The notes: a model not told the origin generated them from the letters alone. A stretch of 64,000 bases of DNA from Meandrina meandrites (GCA_963693305.1 OY855906.1:17193661-17257660); one strand, 5' to 3'. Positions 10,500 through 22,340 are shown, counted from the first letter of the stretch. Program-made: numbers and translations.

Positions 10500-12170
10500 T
10501 GTTACGTTACGACTGATACGCTCGCATTGTTTTGTGTTTGGTTGTTACGTTAGTGATGCGCGCTCTCTTTGTTTTGTGTTTGGTTGTTACGTAAGTGATG
10601 CGCGCTCTCTTTGTTTTGTGTTTGGATGTTACGTTAGTGATGCGCGCTCTCTTTGTTTTGTGTTTGGTTGTTACGTTAGTGATGCGCGCTCTCTTTGTTG
10701 TGTGTTTGGTTGTTACGTTAGTGTTGCGCGCTCTCTTTGTTTTGTGTTTGGTTGTTACGTTAGTATACACATACATACATACATACATACATACATACAT
10801 ACATACATACATACATACATACATACATACATACATACATACATACATACATACATACATACATACATACATACATACATACATACATACATACATACAT
10901 ACATACTTTATTTGGTCACGCAGGTTACAAATCTGGCAGCCATAGGCTGATGTGGACCTGCGTTACTAAGTTACATGAATTTACATCTAATAAAAAATAA
11001 AAGACCAAATATATACAGTATGAGAGTAATAAAAATTAAAGTAAAAATTAGTGGTTTTAATAGTAGTAAAAGTGATCTAATTTATTTGTAATGAAAGAGC
11101 TCTCCTTTTCAAAAGTGATGTGCGCTCTCTTTGTTTAGTGTTTGGTTGTTACGTTAGTGATGCACGCTCTCTTTGTTTTGTGTTTGGTTGTTACGTTAGT
11201 GATGCGCGCTCTCTTTGTTTAGTGTTTGGTTGTTACGTTAGTGATGCGCTCTCTCTTTGTTTTGTGTTTGGTTGTTACGTAAGTGATGCGCGCTCTCTTT
11301 GTTTTGTGTTTGATTGTTACGTAAGTGATGCGCGCTTTCTTTGTTTTGTGTTTGGTTGTTACGTTAGTGATGCGCGCTCTCTTTGTTTTGTGTTTGGTTG
11401 TTACGTTAGTGATGCGCGCTCTCTTTGTTTTGTGTTTGGTTGTTACGTTAGTGATGCGCGCTCTCTTTGTTTTATGTTTGGTTGTTACGTTAGTGATGCG
11501 CGCTCTCTCTGTTTTGTGTTGGTTACGTTAGTGATGCGCGCTCTCTTTGTTTAGTGTTTGATTGTTACGTTAGTGATGCGCACTCTCTTTGTTTTGTGTT
11601 TGGTTGTTACGTTAGTGATGCGCGCTCTCTTTGTTTTGTGTTTGGTTGTTACGTTAGTGATGCGCGCTCTCTTTGTTTTGTGTTTGGATGTTGCGTATGT
11701 GAAGCGTGCTCTCTTTGTTTTGTGATTGGCTGTTACGTTTGTGATGCGCGCTCTCTTTGTTGTGTGTTTTGTTGTTACGTTTGTGATGCGCGCTCTCTTT
11801 GTTTTGTGTTTGGATGTTGCGTATGTGAAGTGTGCTCTCTTTGTTTTGTGGTTGGTTGTTACGTTAGTGATGCGCGCTCTCTTTGTTTTGTGTTTGGTTG
11901 CGTTAGTGATGCGCGCTGTCTTTGTCTCGTGCAGTGACTGTGGGTCCTTTTTGTTTTGATTGATTGTTACATTAGTGATGTGCGCTTTCTTTGTTTTGTG
12001 TTCGATTGTTACGTTGTGATGCACAATCTTTTTGTTTTTCATGTTTTTTGTTAAGTTAGCGAAGCGCGCTCTTTTTTCTTTTCACATGTGTTTGGTAGGT
12101 ACGTTAGATTGTTTGATTATTATGTTAGTGATTTGCGCTCTCTTTGTGTTGTGTTTGATTGTAATGTCAG
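10500..12170. repeat. 42-base tandem satellite
   Basis: The array is built of a 42-base unit containing GATGCGCGCTCTCTTTG, then TTTTGTGTTTGGTTG, then TTACGTTAGT. About six units lie at 10500-10764, then a retroelement tail (10765-11113), then more than twenty units to 12170 with growing decay at the right end. Because 42 is divisible by 3, several frames stay open on both strands and give false repetitive proteins. I see no start context, introns or codon bias suggesting that any is real. Confidence 0.9.
10765..11113 (-). mobile_element. CR1/L2-like LINE 3' end with (ATAC)n tail
   Basis: This sequence interrupts the satellite. A (ATAC)n run at 10772-10905 adjoins sequence which, read on the minus strand, ends GACCAAATAAAGTATG, the way CR1/L2-type elements end in a short tandem tail. 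A related tail lies at 22680-22790 (shared AGGCTG.TGTGGACCTGC). Only the 3' noncoding end is present. The clade assignment is inference. Confidence 0.6.
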
Positions 12171-13499
12171 GGGTACTGAAAAGTTAATCCGATTGGGGAA
12201 TGGTATTAGCAAGGCCGGTTCCCCTTTTACTCTTTGTTGACCTGATCATTATTTTAACAAGAAATAAAAAGAAAATAAGTTTTAGCTGTGGCATGCGAAT
12301 GTACACATTTCTGGCCGTTTTCGGGTGAATTGGCTCGCAAGATAGCTGAGCTTAGGTTTATTTCGACTTTTCTGAAGCTGGTACGAATCAAACAAATCTT
12401 CCTCCATGTCATGATAATTTGTCTCCTTTCTCTCTGTCGCAAGTCAACCTCGAATTATTATCTCCAATTATCCGCGCCAGTTAAATCTACTCGTTAACCA
12501 AAATTACAAATCAGAAGCACATTCGCAGAAAACGGGTTTTCCAAAATCGTGTAGTTTTGGGGCAACAGTTCCAGGGGGCTGTGCATTCCCGTCTACATGG
12601 TGTGAGAATTCAGTAACTTCTAATGTAAGATTCCACTTAAGGAGTCTTAGATATTTGTAATGTAAGATTGCTGTGTAGGTGTTCTTCGAATTCCTAAATG
12701 TAACATTTCATTAAAGTTCCGGTGTACGAATTCTTCGAATTGTGGCGGGTTAATCAAATTATGTCGAGTAGAACACAGAGCAAAATATACCCGGGGCAGT
12801 TAGAAAGGACTAATATAAAGTATAACCGAAAGAGACAATTATAGTAATCGAGTTCTCTTAGATCCGAATTTTAGGCACTTTTAAATGAAGAACTGTCTTT
12901 TTAAAGCGCAACGCGCGCGCGATTGTGTTTTCTATCGACTTTGATTATTTGCTTGGGGCTTCACTTCTCGCCAACTATCAGCCGATAGAAACCTCGAGAC
13001 CGCAGTCTACTTGCTAATTTGTGATAAGCACCAACTACAAGAAATATCACATCTTCAAACACCTGAAAAGCTCAGAAATCTACCAAGCTTCTTGTTCGTT
13101 GGATTGTTTCTTAAATGTCGACACCACCACCACACCATTGCAACTCAAAAAATAATAAGGCATTACACATAGGTTGAGATTAATCCTAATCAAACCAACA
13201 AGTCATTCATATTCAACATGTATCTCTTTGCTTTTGAGATTAATTTTTAGTTAAACGTTCTTTTCTTTTTGTTATGAATACTATTGACATCATTATATAT
13301 TTCTTTTCCCGCCTCTTTCTAACGATTATTTCTTGTCTGCTGTTGCTCCAAAAATACTGATATTAATATAAATGTTCATACACAGTCTAACCTCTTTTGA
13401 CTGAAATCAAGGCAGCGTGTCCGCATTACAGAGGTAGAGTTACTATGAATTTTGGTCTCTTTCGAACCAGGTGAACGGTCCGCAATAGAGAGATGTCCA
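12171..13499. other. Intergenic, no gene seen
   Basis: AT-rich unique sequence. Two overlapping short frames near 12254-12497 are on opposite strands and match nothing I recognise. Confidence 0.5.
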
Positions 13500-13795
13500 T
13501 GATATACATCTACATCTACATTTAATTAGGTCGGTAAAAATCTACAGATATCACACCAACCGTTAAGAACTAAAATGAATGTTAAAAATGTAAAAAACTA
13601 AATAAAACTAATAAAATAAAATATTAAAAACTATTAGCTAACTTAGATTTAAAACTATTTACAGAGGTTATATTTACAATATCATCTGGAAGGGAGTTCC
13701 ATTCACAGATTGTTCTTGGAAAAAATGAAAACTTAAAAACATATAGAGGCATCCGTAAGGAGAGGCTTGACTGTACAATGTGCATACTACTTCGC
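13500..13795 (-). mobile_element. LINE 3' remnant (reverse transcriptase C-terminus)
   Basis: Read on the minus strand, 13790 to about 13640 encodes a peptide containing SFFPRTICEWNSLPDDIV followed by SFKSKLANSF. The FFPRTI.EWNSLP pattern is the usual C-terminal end of CR1/jockey/RTE-type LINE polyproteins. It is followed by AT-rich 3' sequence and a (CATCTA)n tail at about 13505-13522. Everything upstream is missing, so it is a 5'-truncated dead copy. Confidence 0.7.
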
Positions 13796-14269
13796 AGTGT
13801 TTACATGACTCGGTTGCCTGTCGACGACAACACAACGGTGTCTTGAAAAACTAATACTCTTGCTGACCTAGCCTGAATTTTATTGCGATGTCTTCCTCTG
13901 GAGGTCTTCTGTCGGGAGCGCGCGACCAGCGGAAGACGTTTGAAATTCAGGCTCTAGCTCTTCAGGCTCTTTGATTTAACTTATACCTGATTCACACCAA
14001 CAAAACATGTTAAGTTAAACCAGGTTTAAGAAAATGAAAATCAGCAACAGACAACTGACAGACTAAATTTTACATAGGGTTAAAGTGTGCTAACTTGTGC
14101 TTTCATTGTGCCAAATTTGAAGTCGATAAACATCAGTCAGCAACTTCCATGAAGAAAACAATAAATTCGTGTTTAACTAAACAACATTTAAACATGTTTA
14201 AGCTTTGGTGCGAATGGGGTATAAGTCTGTACTTAGCTTGGCTGACTGCTAATGTCTTGTTACTTTATT
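13796..14269. other. Intergenic, no gene seen
   Basis: 3' flank of the minus-strand membrane protein gene; no recognised element. Confidence 0.5.
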
Positions 14270-15202
14270 TCATCCAAAAATCTCTGGAGTGGCATTATTG
14301 TTGGCCTTACGATTGTTAAAACCAATGAAAAAAATCATTGCGCACATTAGTGATTCTAAGGTTCTTAGAGAAGATTGTACTGCGAGCCAAGGCCAGCTTT
14401 TGACGTAACCAATATCAGCAAAAACGCCATATTCACCGATAGCGGTATACAACGACAAAGAAAACTTGACCACTCCAAACCAAGATGCTGCACACATCAG
14501 AACCAATAATCTCTTGAGTCTTTTGGAGTCCTGGTCGAAGACTTCACCTAGCGAGGGTTTCAAATTACGCCACATTCTAATTCCAGCAACCGAGTACCCA
14601 ACTGAAATCGCGAATCCCCAAACCGCGAATGTGACGTGACAAACGAAGATCATCACCTTCGCTCCGGGATGAAACCACACCACCAAATCGGACAATACTA
14701 AGTAGAAGATATTTGCTAGAGTTATCGACACCAAGCATGGCAAGTTTTTAAGGCGTGCAGGGCCCAGTGAGGTCTTGGTAGTTTCCAAGAAAATCAGAAG
14801 CATGATACTGAAGCTTGATGTAATGCAAGCTGTGGATATCCCCCAAGAAATGATGCATGCAAGAAGCTGCAAGTCTGTAGTGTCTCTCCTGGAGGCATAA
14901 GGATCCCAATATAGGATCAAGGCTCGCAAAAATCCCGTTGTAAACAGAGCAATGTTCATTACAGCCAAATGAACTCTATGCCTTGTAAAGGTGGCTTTGT
15001 GAGAAACGACGAGGTAGCAGGCCGCCACAAATGCGATTAGCGCAAAGATTGTTCCATAACCATAAACGTGAACTTTCCACAACCAACTCCATTCGTTGAT
15101 GGCTTCGAGCCAGTTTGGGGAAGGTTCGGCCCAACTGCGAAGCGGGAAACCTCCAGTGTTATTAGGATAAACTGATGTTTCTTTCTTTAAGCTTGTGCTC
15201 AT
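14270..15202 (-). CDS. Seven-helix membrane protein, PRRT3/PRRT4-like
   Basis: This is a 310-residue, single-exon frame. The frame is open further upstream but only from a TTG; the first ATG is at 15202 (MSTSLKKETS). A short N-terminus with an NNT glycosylation site precedes WLEAINEWSWLWKVHVYGYG. Seven hydrophobic segments lie at about 46-66, 77-98, 112-138, 154-175, 182-208, 229-253 and 270-295. The entry into helix 1 (W..HVY..G..FAL) and the motif WDPYASRR after helix 2 resemble the C-terminal membrane region of the proline-rich transmembrane proteins PRRT3/PRRT4. The proline-rich ectodomain of the vertebrate proteins is absent. Function in that family is not established. I see no GPCR hallmark such as DRY or NPxxY. 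The family call is from memory of motifs, not a search. Confidence 0.65.
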   Translation of the reverse strand: MSTSLKKETSVYPNNTGGFPLRSWAEPSPNWLEAINEWSWLWKVHVYGYGTIFALIAFVAACYLVVSHKATFTRHRVHLAVMNIALFTTGFLRALILYWDPYASRRDTTDLQLLACIISWGISTACITSSFSIMLLIFLETTKTSLGPARLKNLPCLVSITLANIFYLVLSDLVVWFHPGAKVMIFVCHVTFAVWGFAISVGYSVAGIRMWRNLKPSLGEVFDQDSKRLKRLLVLMCAASWFGVVKFSLSLYTAIGEYGVFADIGYVKSWPWLAVQSSLRTLESLMCAMIFFIGFNNRKANNNATPEIFG

Positions 15203-15833
15203 CTTTGTAGTTGTGTGGCTCAGTTGTATACAATGGAGCAATTTTTCTCCTCCAGTTCCAAAATCCCACCGTCGTAGAAGCCCTTGATATAAAATTTTCA
15301 ATATCTAAGCTGTAGTTCAAGTGAAAACAATAACCACTAGTTCTAATTACTACAACACACTAATTTTCTACTTCTAATTATAAATAATTATCTTTCGTTG
15401 AACGTTACAGACATTTTCCAAAAATGTTGTCAAGTTATTGCTCACAGTGTCAGCGAAAAATGTAAAATGAATTGTTTCAGTCAAGAAAACATCAAAATAT
15501 CGGATACTGGCTTGCCGTTCCGTTTTCAAAAGTAAATGTTTGTAGAATGAATTTTATTAAATGGAAAAGGCATGCCTTAAAGTGTAATTTCATTAGCGGC
15601 TTCTTTTGCTAAATTCTCAAAAGAATATATGCAACCATATCAAAACAAGGAAATGAGGTAAAGAATGGGTTGATGTGTTCGGGGGAAAATGAACCTTTTA
15701 ACTCCTTGAAATTTTTAATTTTAATTTGTTCTTTCTGCCATTCAAATTAAATTGAAACCGAACCACATTTTTTTTGTATGCAAGACAAACGAGAGCAGAC
15801 AGCACAGCACTTAATAATTTTGCTAGCCTGCAG
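15203..15833. other. Upstream of the membrane protein gene, no element seen
   Basis: AT-rich sequence presumably holding the promoter of the minus-strand gene ending at 15202; no clear TATA box or repeat was identified. Confidence 0.4.
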
Positions 15834-15956
15834 AGCAGGCGTATTTATGGCGAGCGAACGCTCAGACTTTCTTCGCGAAATGCTTGGCCGCCATCTTTGG
15901 CGTCTCAGTGGACGATGGCGCTCGCGCTCCCAAATAAGACGCCTGCACATCAGGCT
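15834..15956. mobile_element. Short MITE with 10-base target duplication
   Basis: A 123-base element starts TAGCCTGCAGAGCAGGCG and ends in the approximate complement (CGCCTGCACATCAGGCT). It is flanked on both sides by ATAATTTTGC (15824-15833 and 15957-15966), a perfect 10-base target-site duplication. It is non-coding. Confidence 0.8.
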
Positions 15957-15966
15957 ATAATTTTGC

Positions 15967-18313
15967 TGATGGCCAAATTTTGTGTTTTGTGCGAACTATT
16001 GAATTTTTGAGATTTGAGATTTTCAGGAACAGTGGATAATTTGTTACAATTATACGAATCAAAACCTATTAATTGCGAAAATTGAATGGAAATTATAAAA
16101 TCAGACGATCATTTTCTGCAAAGCTTTTAGTAGTTTAATACTGTAGACTATACCAACTTCATTTTCAGCGTTTAATTTCCGATTGTTTTGTTGATAATTT
16201 GCTTTAAAAGGAATAAGTTGTTTTCAGTAAATGGGTACCAACAGTGGAGTAAATTTTTATGATATGATAATTTTTTCGGTAACTTTATCTTGCGGATAGT
16301 GAAAAAATAAAAACGCATAAATTAGAACCCGCAAAATTTAGTGTCGCGTATGTCCTGTCGCCGCTAACATTTGGAAATTTAGATCGGCAGTGAACGCCAG
16401 AACACTTTTGGCAGAGTTTACATTAGCGATATTGGCAACAAGATGCCGCCATTTGAAATTACACTCCTGGCAAACCTGTAGAAGAGTGCGGGATATCTGC
16501 ATGAAACATGAAACGCAAAAGCTGGCTTCGCTCAACATACGTCTTATCGACAAATGCTAAAACAGAGGCTTTCCAACTCATCCGAGGAGGTGAAAAAGCG
16601 TTGGAAACAATAACATTCGCCGAGCATGGCTTAAAGAAGTCTAATTTAACGTGCCTCAGGAATAAATCATTTGAAATAGAAAACGTTTGTTTTTTTAGCA
16701 GTTTGAATAAATACAAGTTGACTTCTATTATTACAGAGAAACTGAGAAACTTGTGCGTAGAGTCACTGTTTAACTTACCGGCTTTGAAACCTTGTTTTCT
16801 CGGACAGGCTCAAACCAATCGATCACCCTTCCTTTCGGGGGAGCCTCAGCGCTATCGTTCTAAGCTATCGCCTTGAAATGACAGTCTGCAACAATCCAAC
16901 TGTTTCTTTATATGCATGAATAATAGATTCCCCCACGGCACTTAAATCTTGTACTAAAGTGTTTTATCAACGTCATAAAATGAGTAATGACGCGAAATAA
17001 AGGTAGCCTGAAAAGTTTATTTTTCTCAAATGTCAAAATGCGCTCCCAAGTAGTCTATATCAATATCCGTCCTGGAGGTGATAGTGATTAAATTCTCAAG
17101 GAATAAAACATCTTCAATACAATATATAAGGTTGTTTCAAGTGTTAAATCCGGTATTGACTTATATGCCTAATGCACCTATGAGTTTGATACGTAGTTTG
17201 ATAACGGACCGTCTGTTCAAGAACTTTACCTGACGTCCTGCGAAATGATAAGATTCCATCGTAAAGGACTTGTCTGGAAATAACTCATAATACTTTGAAG
17301 TCTTTGTGTTAAAACCGTACTTAAAAGAATGTTCTCGTTTAAAAGTAAGAGCTGTGTGGATAAAACTTTCTTTGAGAGTCTTGTGGTGATATACAAGAAT
17401 TTAGATGCAAAAATCTACTACCTGATTTACAAACATGATCGCGCAAGTTAAAATCATGAGTTAAAAGCTTTGGAGCTCTTTTTCTTTAATATCACATATA
17501 GAACAACCAGGGAACTCGCCCCTTTCTTCGCTCAGGCCTGCAAAGCCAACCACTTCAGAATGAGAAGGCTTGCCTCATTATGAAGTTAATGGTTTTTTAG
17601 TGAGACGTTAAAAGAAACTTTTGAAACTCGACAAGAACATGAAGAACCAGCCAATCTGTTTATTCAAAACAAACGTGCGTGCCGAACGCCGGGAAAAAGA
17701 CAATATTATCTCTGGTACTTTTTTTTAAATAAAATTGTATCTCTGTCGATGTAATATTTTGCCATAACATCGAGTATCACTTGAAGAGAAACGCCTTAAA
17801 AATTGTCAATAAGTTTTTGAAAAACAGATTAAAATTCGGATTATACGACCTGCCGTTTGGGAATGACTTGTATTGCTGAACTTTTTTTCGACACTTCAAA
17901 TTGTTCTTTACAAAAAATTTTAAAAATTTGCCCAATTTTTTCTTTACTTTCAAAATTTTCGACCCGAAATTCTAAAATTTTGGCTATGTTATAAAGACTC
18001 AAAAAAGAGAATATAAGGTTGCGTGCTAGTCCAGTGTATGCATAATGAGCGTTTTCATGTTCCAGTCGAAAAACAGTCAAGGCAGATTCTGGCTATATCA
18101 TTGCATGTACTGTTTACGTATTTGTTTACGTCTGAATACGTATAAAAACATTTCCACCTACACGAAACTGGTGACTGCTTACGTCTGTCCACTTGTAATC
18201 GGTGAACGGATACGTAAACCTTCTTTGGAGATGTTTACTGATATGCGTTTTATGTCATTTATGTGTGGACAAAGGCGTAAACGTTCACAGAAGAAAGGCG
18301 CTTACCCCACCAG
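15967..18313. other. Long intergenic stretch, no gene recognised
   Basis: The longest frame (16508-16876, plus, 122 residues from an ATG) has no recognisable domain and a composition like its surroundings. No repeat structure was identified by eye. Confidence 0.4.
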
Positions 18314-18478
18314 ACTGCGAGAAGTCTCTCTCTTGCTTCAAAGTTCGTGGGGACGAACACAAAAGCAAGTGAGCGCGATATATGCTTGGTTTAGTAGCGC
18401 AGGCGCTAAACTTTCTTTTCTTTCGGCGCCCGCACTACTCAACGCTTGCGGTTTCGCCGAGTTGCATATATCGCGCTT
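18314..18478. repeat. Inverted repeat with ATATATCGCGC ends
   Basis: GAGCGCGATATATGC at 18371-18385 is mirrored by GCATATATCGCGCTT at 18463-18477, with a second small palindrome (TAGCGCAGGCGCTA) inside. It is probably a MITE fragment; no target duplication was found. Confidence 0.45.
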
Positions 18479-19400
18479 GGAGAATATAATTTTCTTCAAA
18501 ACGAACATATTTTAAGAACTGTAGTTGGAAAGTTTTTTTAGGCATTGTCCTCGGCTTTTCTGGACTTCGACAACTTCAATGCTAGCACTCGAACTTATAC
18601 ATATGTAGCTATGATGCCATTCTCAGCAACAGGTTAAGGCGGGGGAAAACCTGAAGCCCGTTTTTCCATCGCTTAACTTGGGTTTAATGCGAATGTCTCG
18701 CTCCCGTTACAAGCATTTCCAAAACCCTCAGCTCATCTCACAAAGCTATGTTTAGCGGTGTTTTGTAAATTTTTGGGTGATTTTTGGGGATGTTTCGGAA
18801 GAGATAGTTTTTCTCAAAGGATTAGTAAAATTTGGAGAAATAAGAAATATTAAAATTTTAGTGTGATTTTAAAATTAGAGTTTGAAGTTTTGAAGTTTTT
18901 TAAAAAAATTAGTAGATGGACACCCAAACAGTCCCATGACAACCTGGGGTGCTCTTGCGCGGGGGTCAACTGTCTGGTGGTGTTTCAAAAATAATTTTCT
19001 TTCTTCTATCCCTTCTTTAAACCTCTTAAAATTTCACTCAAATTCACCTTTACCCCCACCTTAATTGGCAACATTTCGCCACTGCATCAAGGCACAGCCA
19101 CGAGGACAAAGGAATATGCCTCCTCTGTGCAAAACCATTAAAAAGTGCCAGAATCCCGTTTTTGCTCTCTTGATTAAAATGGTCTAAGATTAGGTTTGGA
19201 TACATTCTGATGGCAGACTTTCAAACATAAATCACTACTTGACAGTGGACATTCTGCCGGCAGAATTCCAGTACATTTTCGAGCAGAATTTGGGCAGAAT
19301 TCGAGAAAATCAGTAACAAAAAGTATAGGTTCAAAACTAGTTTTGACAAAAACACCTCTAACATTAACACATTCACACCTGAAACGCTCCAAACACCCGT
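18479..19400. other. Intergenic, no gene seen
   Basis: Unique-looking sequence up to the target site of the LINE at 19415. Confidence 0.4.
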
Positions 19401-19414
19401 GACGAGCGTGGGAC

Positions 19415-20973
19415 GTTTTTGTTTTTAATATTAATGACAGCTTTTATTTACATCACGTTACAATATTGTGGGAGGCACAGTGGCCTAATGGTTAGTGCAC
19501 TGGACTACGGATCAAACGGTCCGGGTTCGAGCCCTGGCCGGGGCACTGCGTTGTGTTCTTGGGCAAGATACTTTACTCTCATAGTGCCTCTCTCCACCCA
19601 GGTGTATAAATGGGTACCGGCGAATTTACTGCTGGGGGTAACCCTGCGATGGACTAGCATCCCGTCCAGGGGGGAGTAGCAATACTCCTAGTCGCTTCAT
19701 GCTACGGAAACCGGGATAAGCTCCGGCCTGGTGGGCCACTAGGCTCATATGCAGACTTTACCTTTACCTTTTACGTTACAATATATTACAATGCTGACGA
19801 TAACAGACGGGTCACAGAAAAAAAAAAAGGAAAAAAAATAACATTCATATTCACACACAAGATCTAATTTACAAACAATGCATTCAATAAGCTATATAAG
19901 ATGAAAGGTCATTAGCACTTAAATGTATTCTCATTAAATATACTCTCAGGCATGCATGGCTTTCCCTTTGCAAAAGTTTCTAATGAAAAACTATGTTCAT
20001 GGGGTAAGAGATTTCAACATACAAATGAAGAAAGAAAGCCTGGAAATCCTTCTATTTTGGGGGTTACTTCTTTTGTTCTGCAGGTCCATATGAAATACCT
20101 GGCCACTAGAAAGTAGAAGTATTGTTTTGTGTGTGAAAGGGTATCCGACCTTAGACCAATGATTATAGCGGGGGCAAGAATGTTGGATTTCAGCATTATT
20201 TGATTTTGAGACAGCCATTTCATAAAGTCCTGCCAGAAACAAAAAGTCTTGCTACAGGTCCAGAATAAATGAATAAGGGACTCTTTCACGGTTCCACAAA
20301 AGATACAGATATCGTTTTCTCTTAAGCCGATTTTTTTAAGAAAGTCATTTGTCGCTAGTCTTCTATGAAGTAGTTTAAACTGAAAAATAATTAATTTGGT
20401 AACTTTTGTGCTACAGAAAGGGAGTCTGTAAGCCATCTCCTATCCAGAGCATTTCTGTTTTCTTGTCGTTTAAGTGCAAGCCAGATATCGCACCGAAAAG
20501 CTCTAGGTCAAGTAAGGCAGATAATAAGGACTTTTTTGAGCCATCTAGAATCATGGTGGTATCATCTGCGTATTGACTGATCTTAATTTCATTTCCAAAC
20601 ACAGTGATCCCTTTAATATCATTGTTTCTTCTTATTTTGGCAGCAAGTATCTCTGCGCAGAGGATAAAAATGTAAGGGGATAGAGGGCATCCTTGCCTAA
20701 CTCCTCTTTCGGGCGTGAAGTAGTTACTTGCCCATCCGTTATTAAGGACGCAGCTTTGTATGTTACGATAGCACAATTGAATCCAGCTTATAAGTGACGG
20801 TCCGAAGTTAAAATAGTCTAGCGTTTTCCATATAAAAGACCATTCAACAGTGTCGAACGCTTTTTCGAAATCTATAAACATTAGCAGCCCGGGAATATTG
20901 TGAGCAGCAGTGTGGTTTATTAAGCCATCAATTAGTCTTATGTTCTCACCAATAAATCTCCCTTTAAGGGGGA
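19415..20973 (-). mobile_element. L1-like LINE, 5'-truncated and internally deleted
   Basis: It is flanked by a perfect 14-base direct repeat, GACGAGCGTGGGAC, at 19401-19414 and 20974-20987. On the minus strand the 5' part (20970 to about 20430) encodes reverse transcriptase blocks: RFIGENIRLIDGL, FIDFEKAFDTVEW, ERGVRQGCPLSPYIF and the catalytic YADD in ISQYADDTTMI. Right after MLWIGDG the frame jumps to the C-terminal zinc-finger-like region (FQFKLLHRRLATNDFL, ICIFCG, LIHLFWTC), so the thumb and connecting region are deleted. The 3' end is an A-rich tail (AAAAACAAAAAC). A SINE sits inside it at 19467-19772. Confidence 0.88.
19467..19772 (+). mobile_element. tRNA-derived SINE, full length, nested in a LINE
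   Basis: The tRNA-like head has an A box (TGGCCTAATGGTTAGTGC) and a B box (GGGTTCGAGCCC). A body follows with TCCACCCAGGTGTATAAATG and GATGGACTAGCATCCCGTCC, then a tail of TTTACC units. A 12-base target duplication, ACGTTACAATAT, lies at 19455-19466 and 19773-19784. It splits the LINE at 19415-20973. The family also occurs at 53868, 54425 and 60450. Confidence 0.9.
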
Positions 20974-20987
20974 GACGAGCGTGGGAC

Positions 20988-21780
20988 TTTGTTCAGCCTC
21001 TGAAGTCATCACCTTTAACCAAAAAAAGCTATCACTGGCGCTCAAGTTCTGCAAGAGGAAGAGTTCTTTCCAATGATACCCAATGAAGCGTGATTACTTG
21101 AATTAAACTTGAAATATTTTTTGAGCTGAAAGCAACCCTGGTGGAAGGCCAACAACTACAGCAAAACGGTAAGAAAAGAGGAAAAACGAAAAGGGAGGAA
21201 AGAAACCGGAAAGTGGAAAAAGGTGGGTTAGTTATCTTAAAATTTTGATTTGTGCGCATGCCCGAGCAGAAACGCAAAATGGAAATACGATACTGGTGAA
21301 ACCAAGGCACGTTTTCGTGTTGCAAATGTCGTTTTTAGTAGTTTTGAGACTAATTTAGCTCATAAATTTGGTTGCATGTTACTTTCTTGTAAGTTTTTAA
21401 TTTAAAAAGTTATCACATGACCAGTATCGTACAAAATAGGATTAAATATGATAGTTCTCACTACGATTTTTGAATATCTGCAACTTGATACATTGTTGCT
21501 AAACACAACGAATACATATATCTTATTAGTCAGTTGCACCGAGCAGATTTTTCGTCCGAGCAGAACATTGAGGAGAAAACGCGAAACTTGCGAGCATTGC
21601 CGACAGGCAGAAAAAGCGAATTTAGGAGCAGAACAAGAGAAAGCCATAAATTACAAGTCGCGTGAATTTAAAATAGCGAGGATTAATCGAAAATCATAAA
21701 TGTTTTCTGGCCAAGAACAGAGACCGTTTGATCCAGGTACACTCTTTTTGTTTAAAAGGGACCTTTTTTAGAAGAACGTT
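20988..21780. other. Intergenic, no gene seen
   Basis: Frames on both strands at 21402-21699 overlap each other and show no recognised domain. Confidence 0.4.
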
Positions 21781-21781
21781 G

Positions 21782-22071
21782 GGGCGGTTTTCACTTGATT
21801 GTCGAACAAAAAGTAATTAGCATTTGCGTTAGTTTTGCATAACTATGCTTCGTGATTGGTCTAAAAAGCTCGCGCCACTTTCTCGACCAATCAGAAATAA
21901 AACCAAAACCAATCGTGATTTGCTCTCGCGCGTTTTCCCGCGCTTCACGCCGGCTACTTTTGTTTGCTTTGAGTTTTGATTGGTTCACTGGATTGTCTGT
22001 GTCCTTTTTGATTGGCTTGAGTGATTATTTTGGATCTGGTTTTACGACACTCAATTGGAAACTGCTCTAAG
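21782..22071. mobile_element. MITE with AGAGCGGTTTTCA-type termini, copy 1
   Basis: The ends GGGGCGGTTTTCACTTGATT and (complement) AGAGCAGTTTCCAATTGAGT are imperfect inverted repeats. The inside carries several ATTGG/CCAAT words (for example GATTGGTTCACTGGATTG). A second copy in opposite orientation lies at 42809-43043. Confidence 0.7.
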
Positions 22072-22189
22072 GCTGAGAAAGACCAAAAATTTAGAATATC
22101 CTAAGAACGAACCCCAGGCTGAAATTAGTTAAGAACGTAAACGAACTTTACTTTTTCGTGTTTCTTGTGAATGACAAATGTATGTACTG

Positions 22190-22340
22190 AATGAATCAAT
22201 CTTTATTCAAATCCAACCAGGAAACAACATTACCATTTGTGACGTGAACATGCACATATCGGCTAGGAGTGAATCGAACCCGGGCCACATTGGTGGGAGG
22301 CAAACGCTCACACCACTGCGCCACCCCTGCCCCTGGACCT
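22190..22340 (-). mobile_element. tRNA-derived SINE head, second family
   Basis: On the minus strand from about 22335: GGGGTGGCGCAGTGGTGTGA (A box region) and CCCGGGTTCGATTC (B box), a head of tRNA type followed by unrelated sequence. It is a SINE fragment, not a tRNA gene, because the acceptor stem does not close. Confidence 0.6.

Noticed and set aside
10420..12042. Several 100-176 residue open frames with repeated CFVFGCYVSDARSL or MYVCMYVC
   Set aside because: They arise from the 42-base satellite and the (ATAC)n tail being open in many frames on both strands.
16508..16876. 122-residue plus-strand frame starting with ATG
   Set aside because: No recognised domain, no neighbouring exons in frame that I could find, and composition like the flanks; too weak to call.
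18045..18515. 156-residue plus-strand frame
   Set aside because: It runs through the palindromic repeat at 18314-18478 and has no recognisable content.
20014..20881. Two separate retrotransposon genes
   Set aside because: The two frames are pieces of one LINE joined by an internal deletion, bounded by a single 14-base target duplication.
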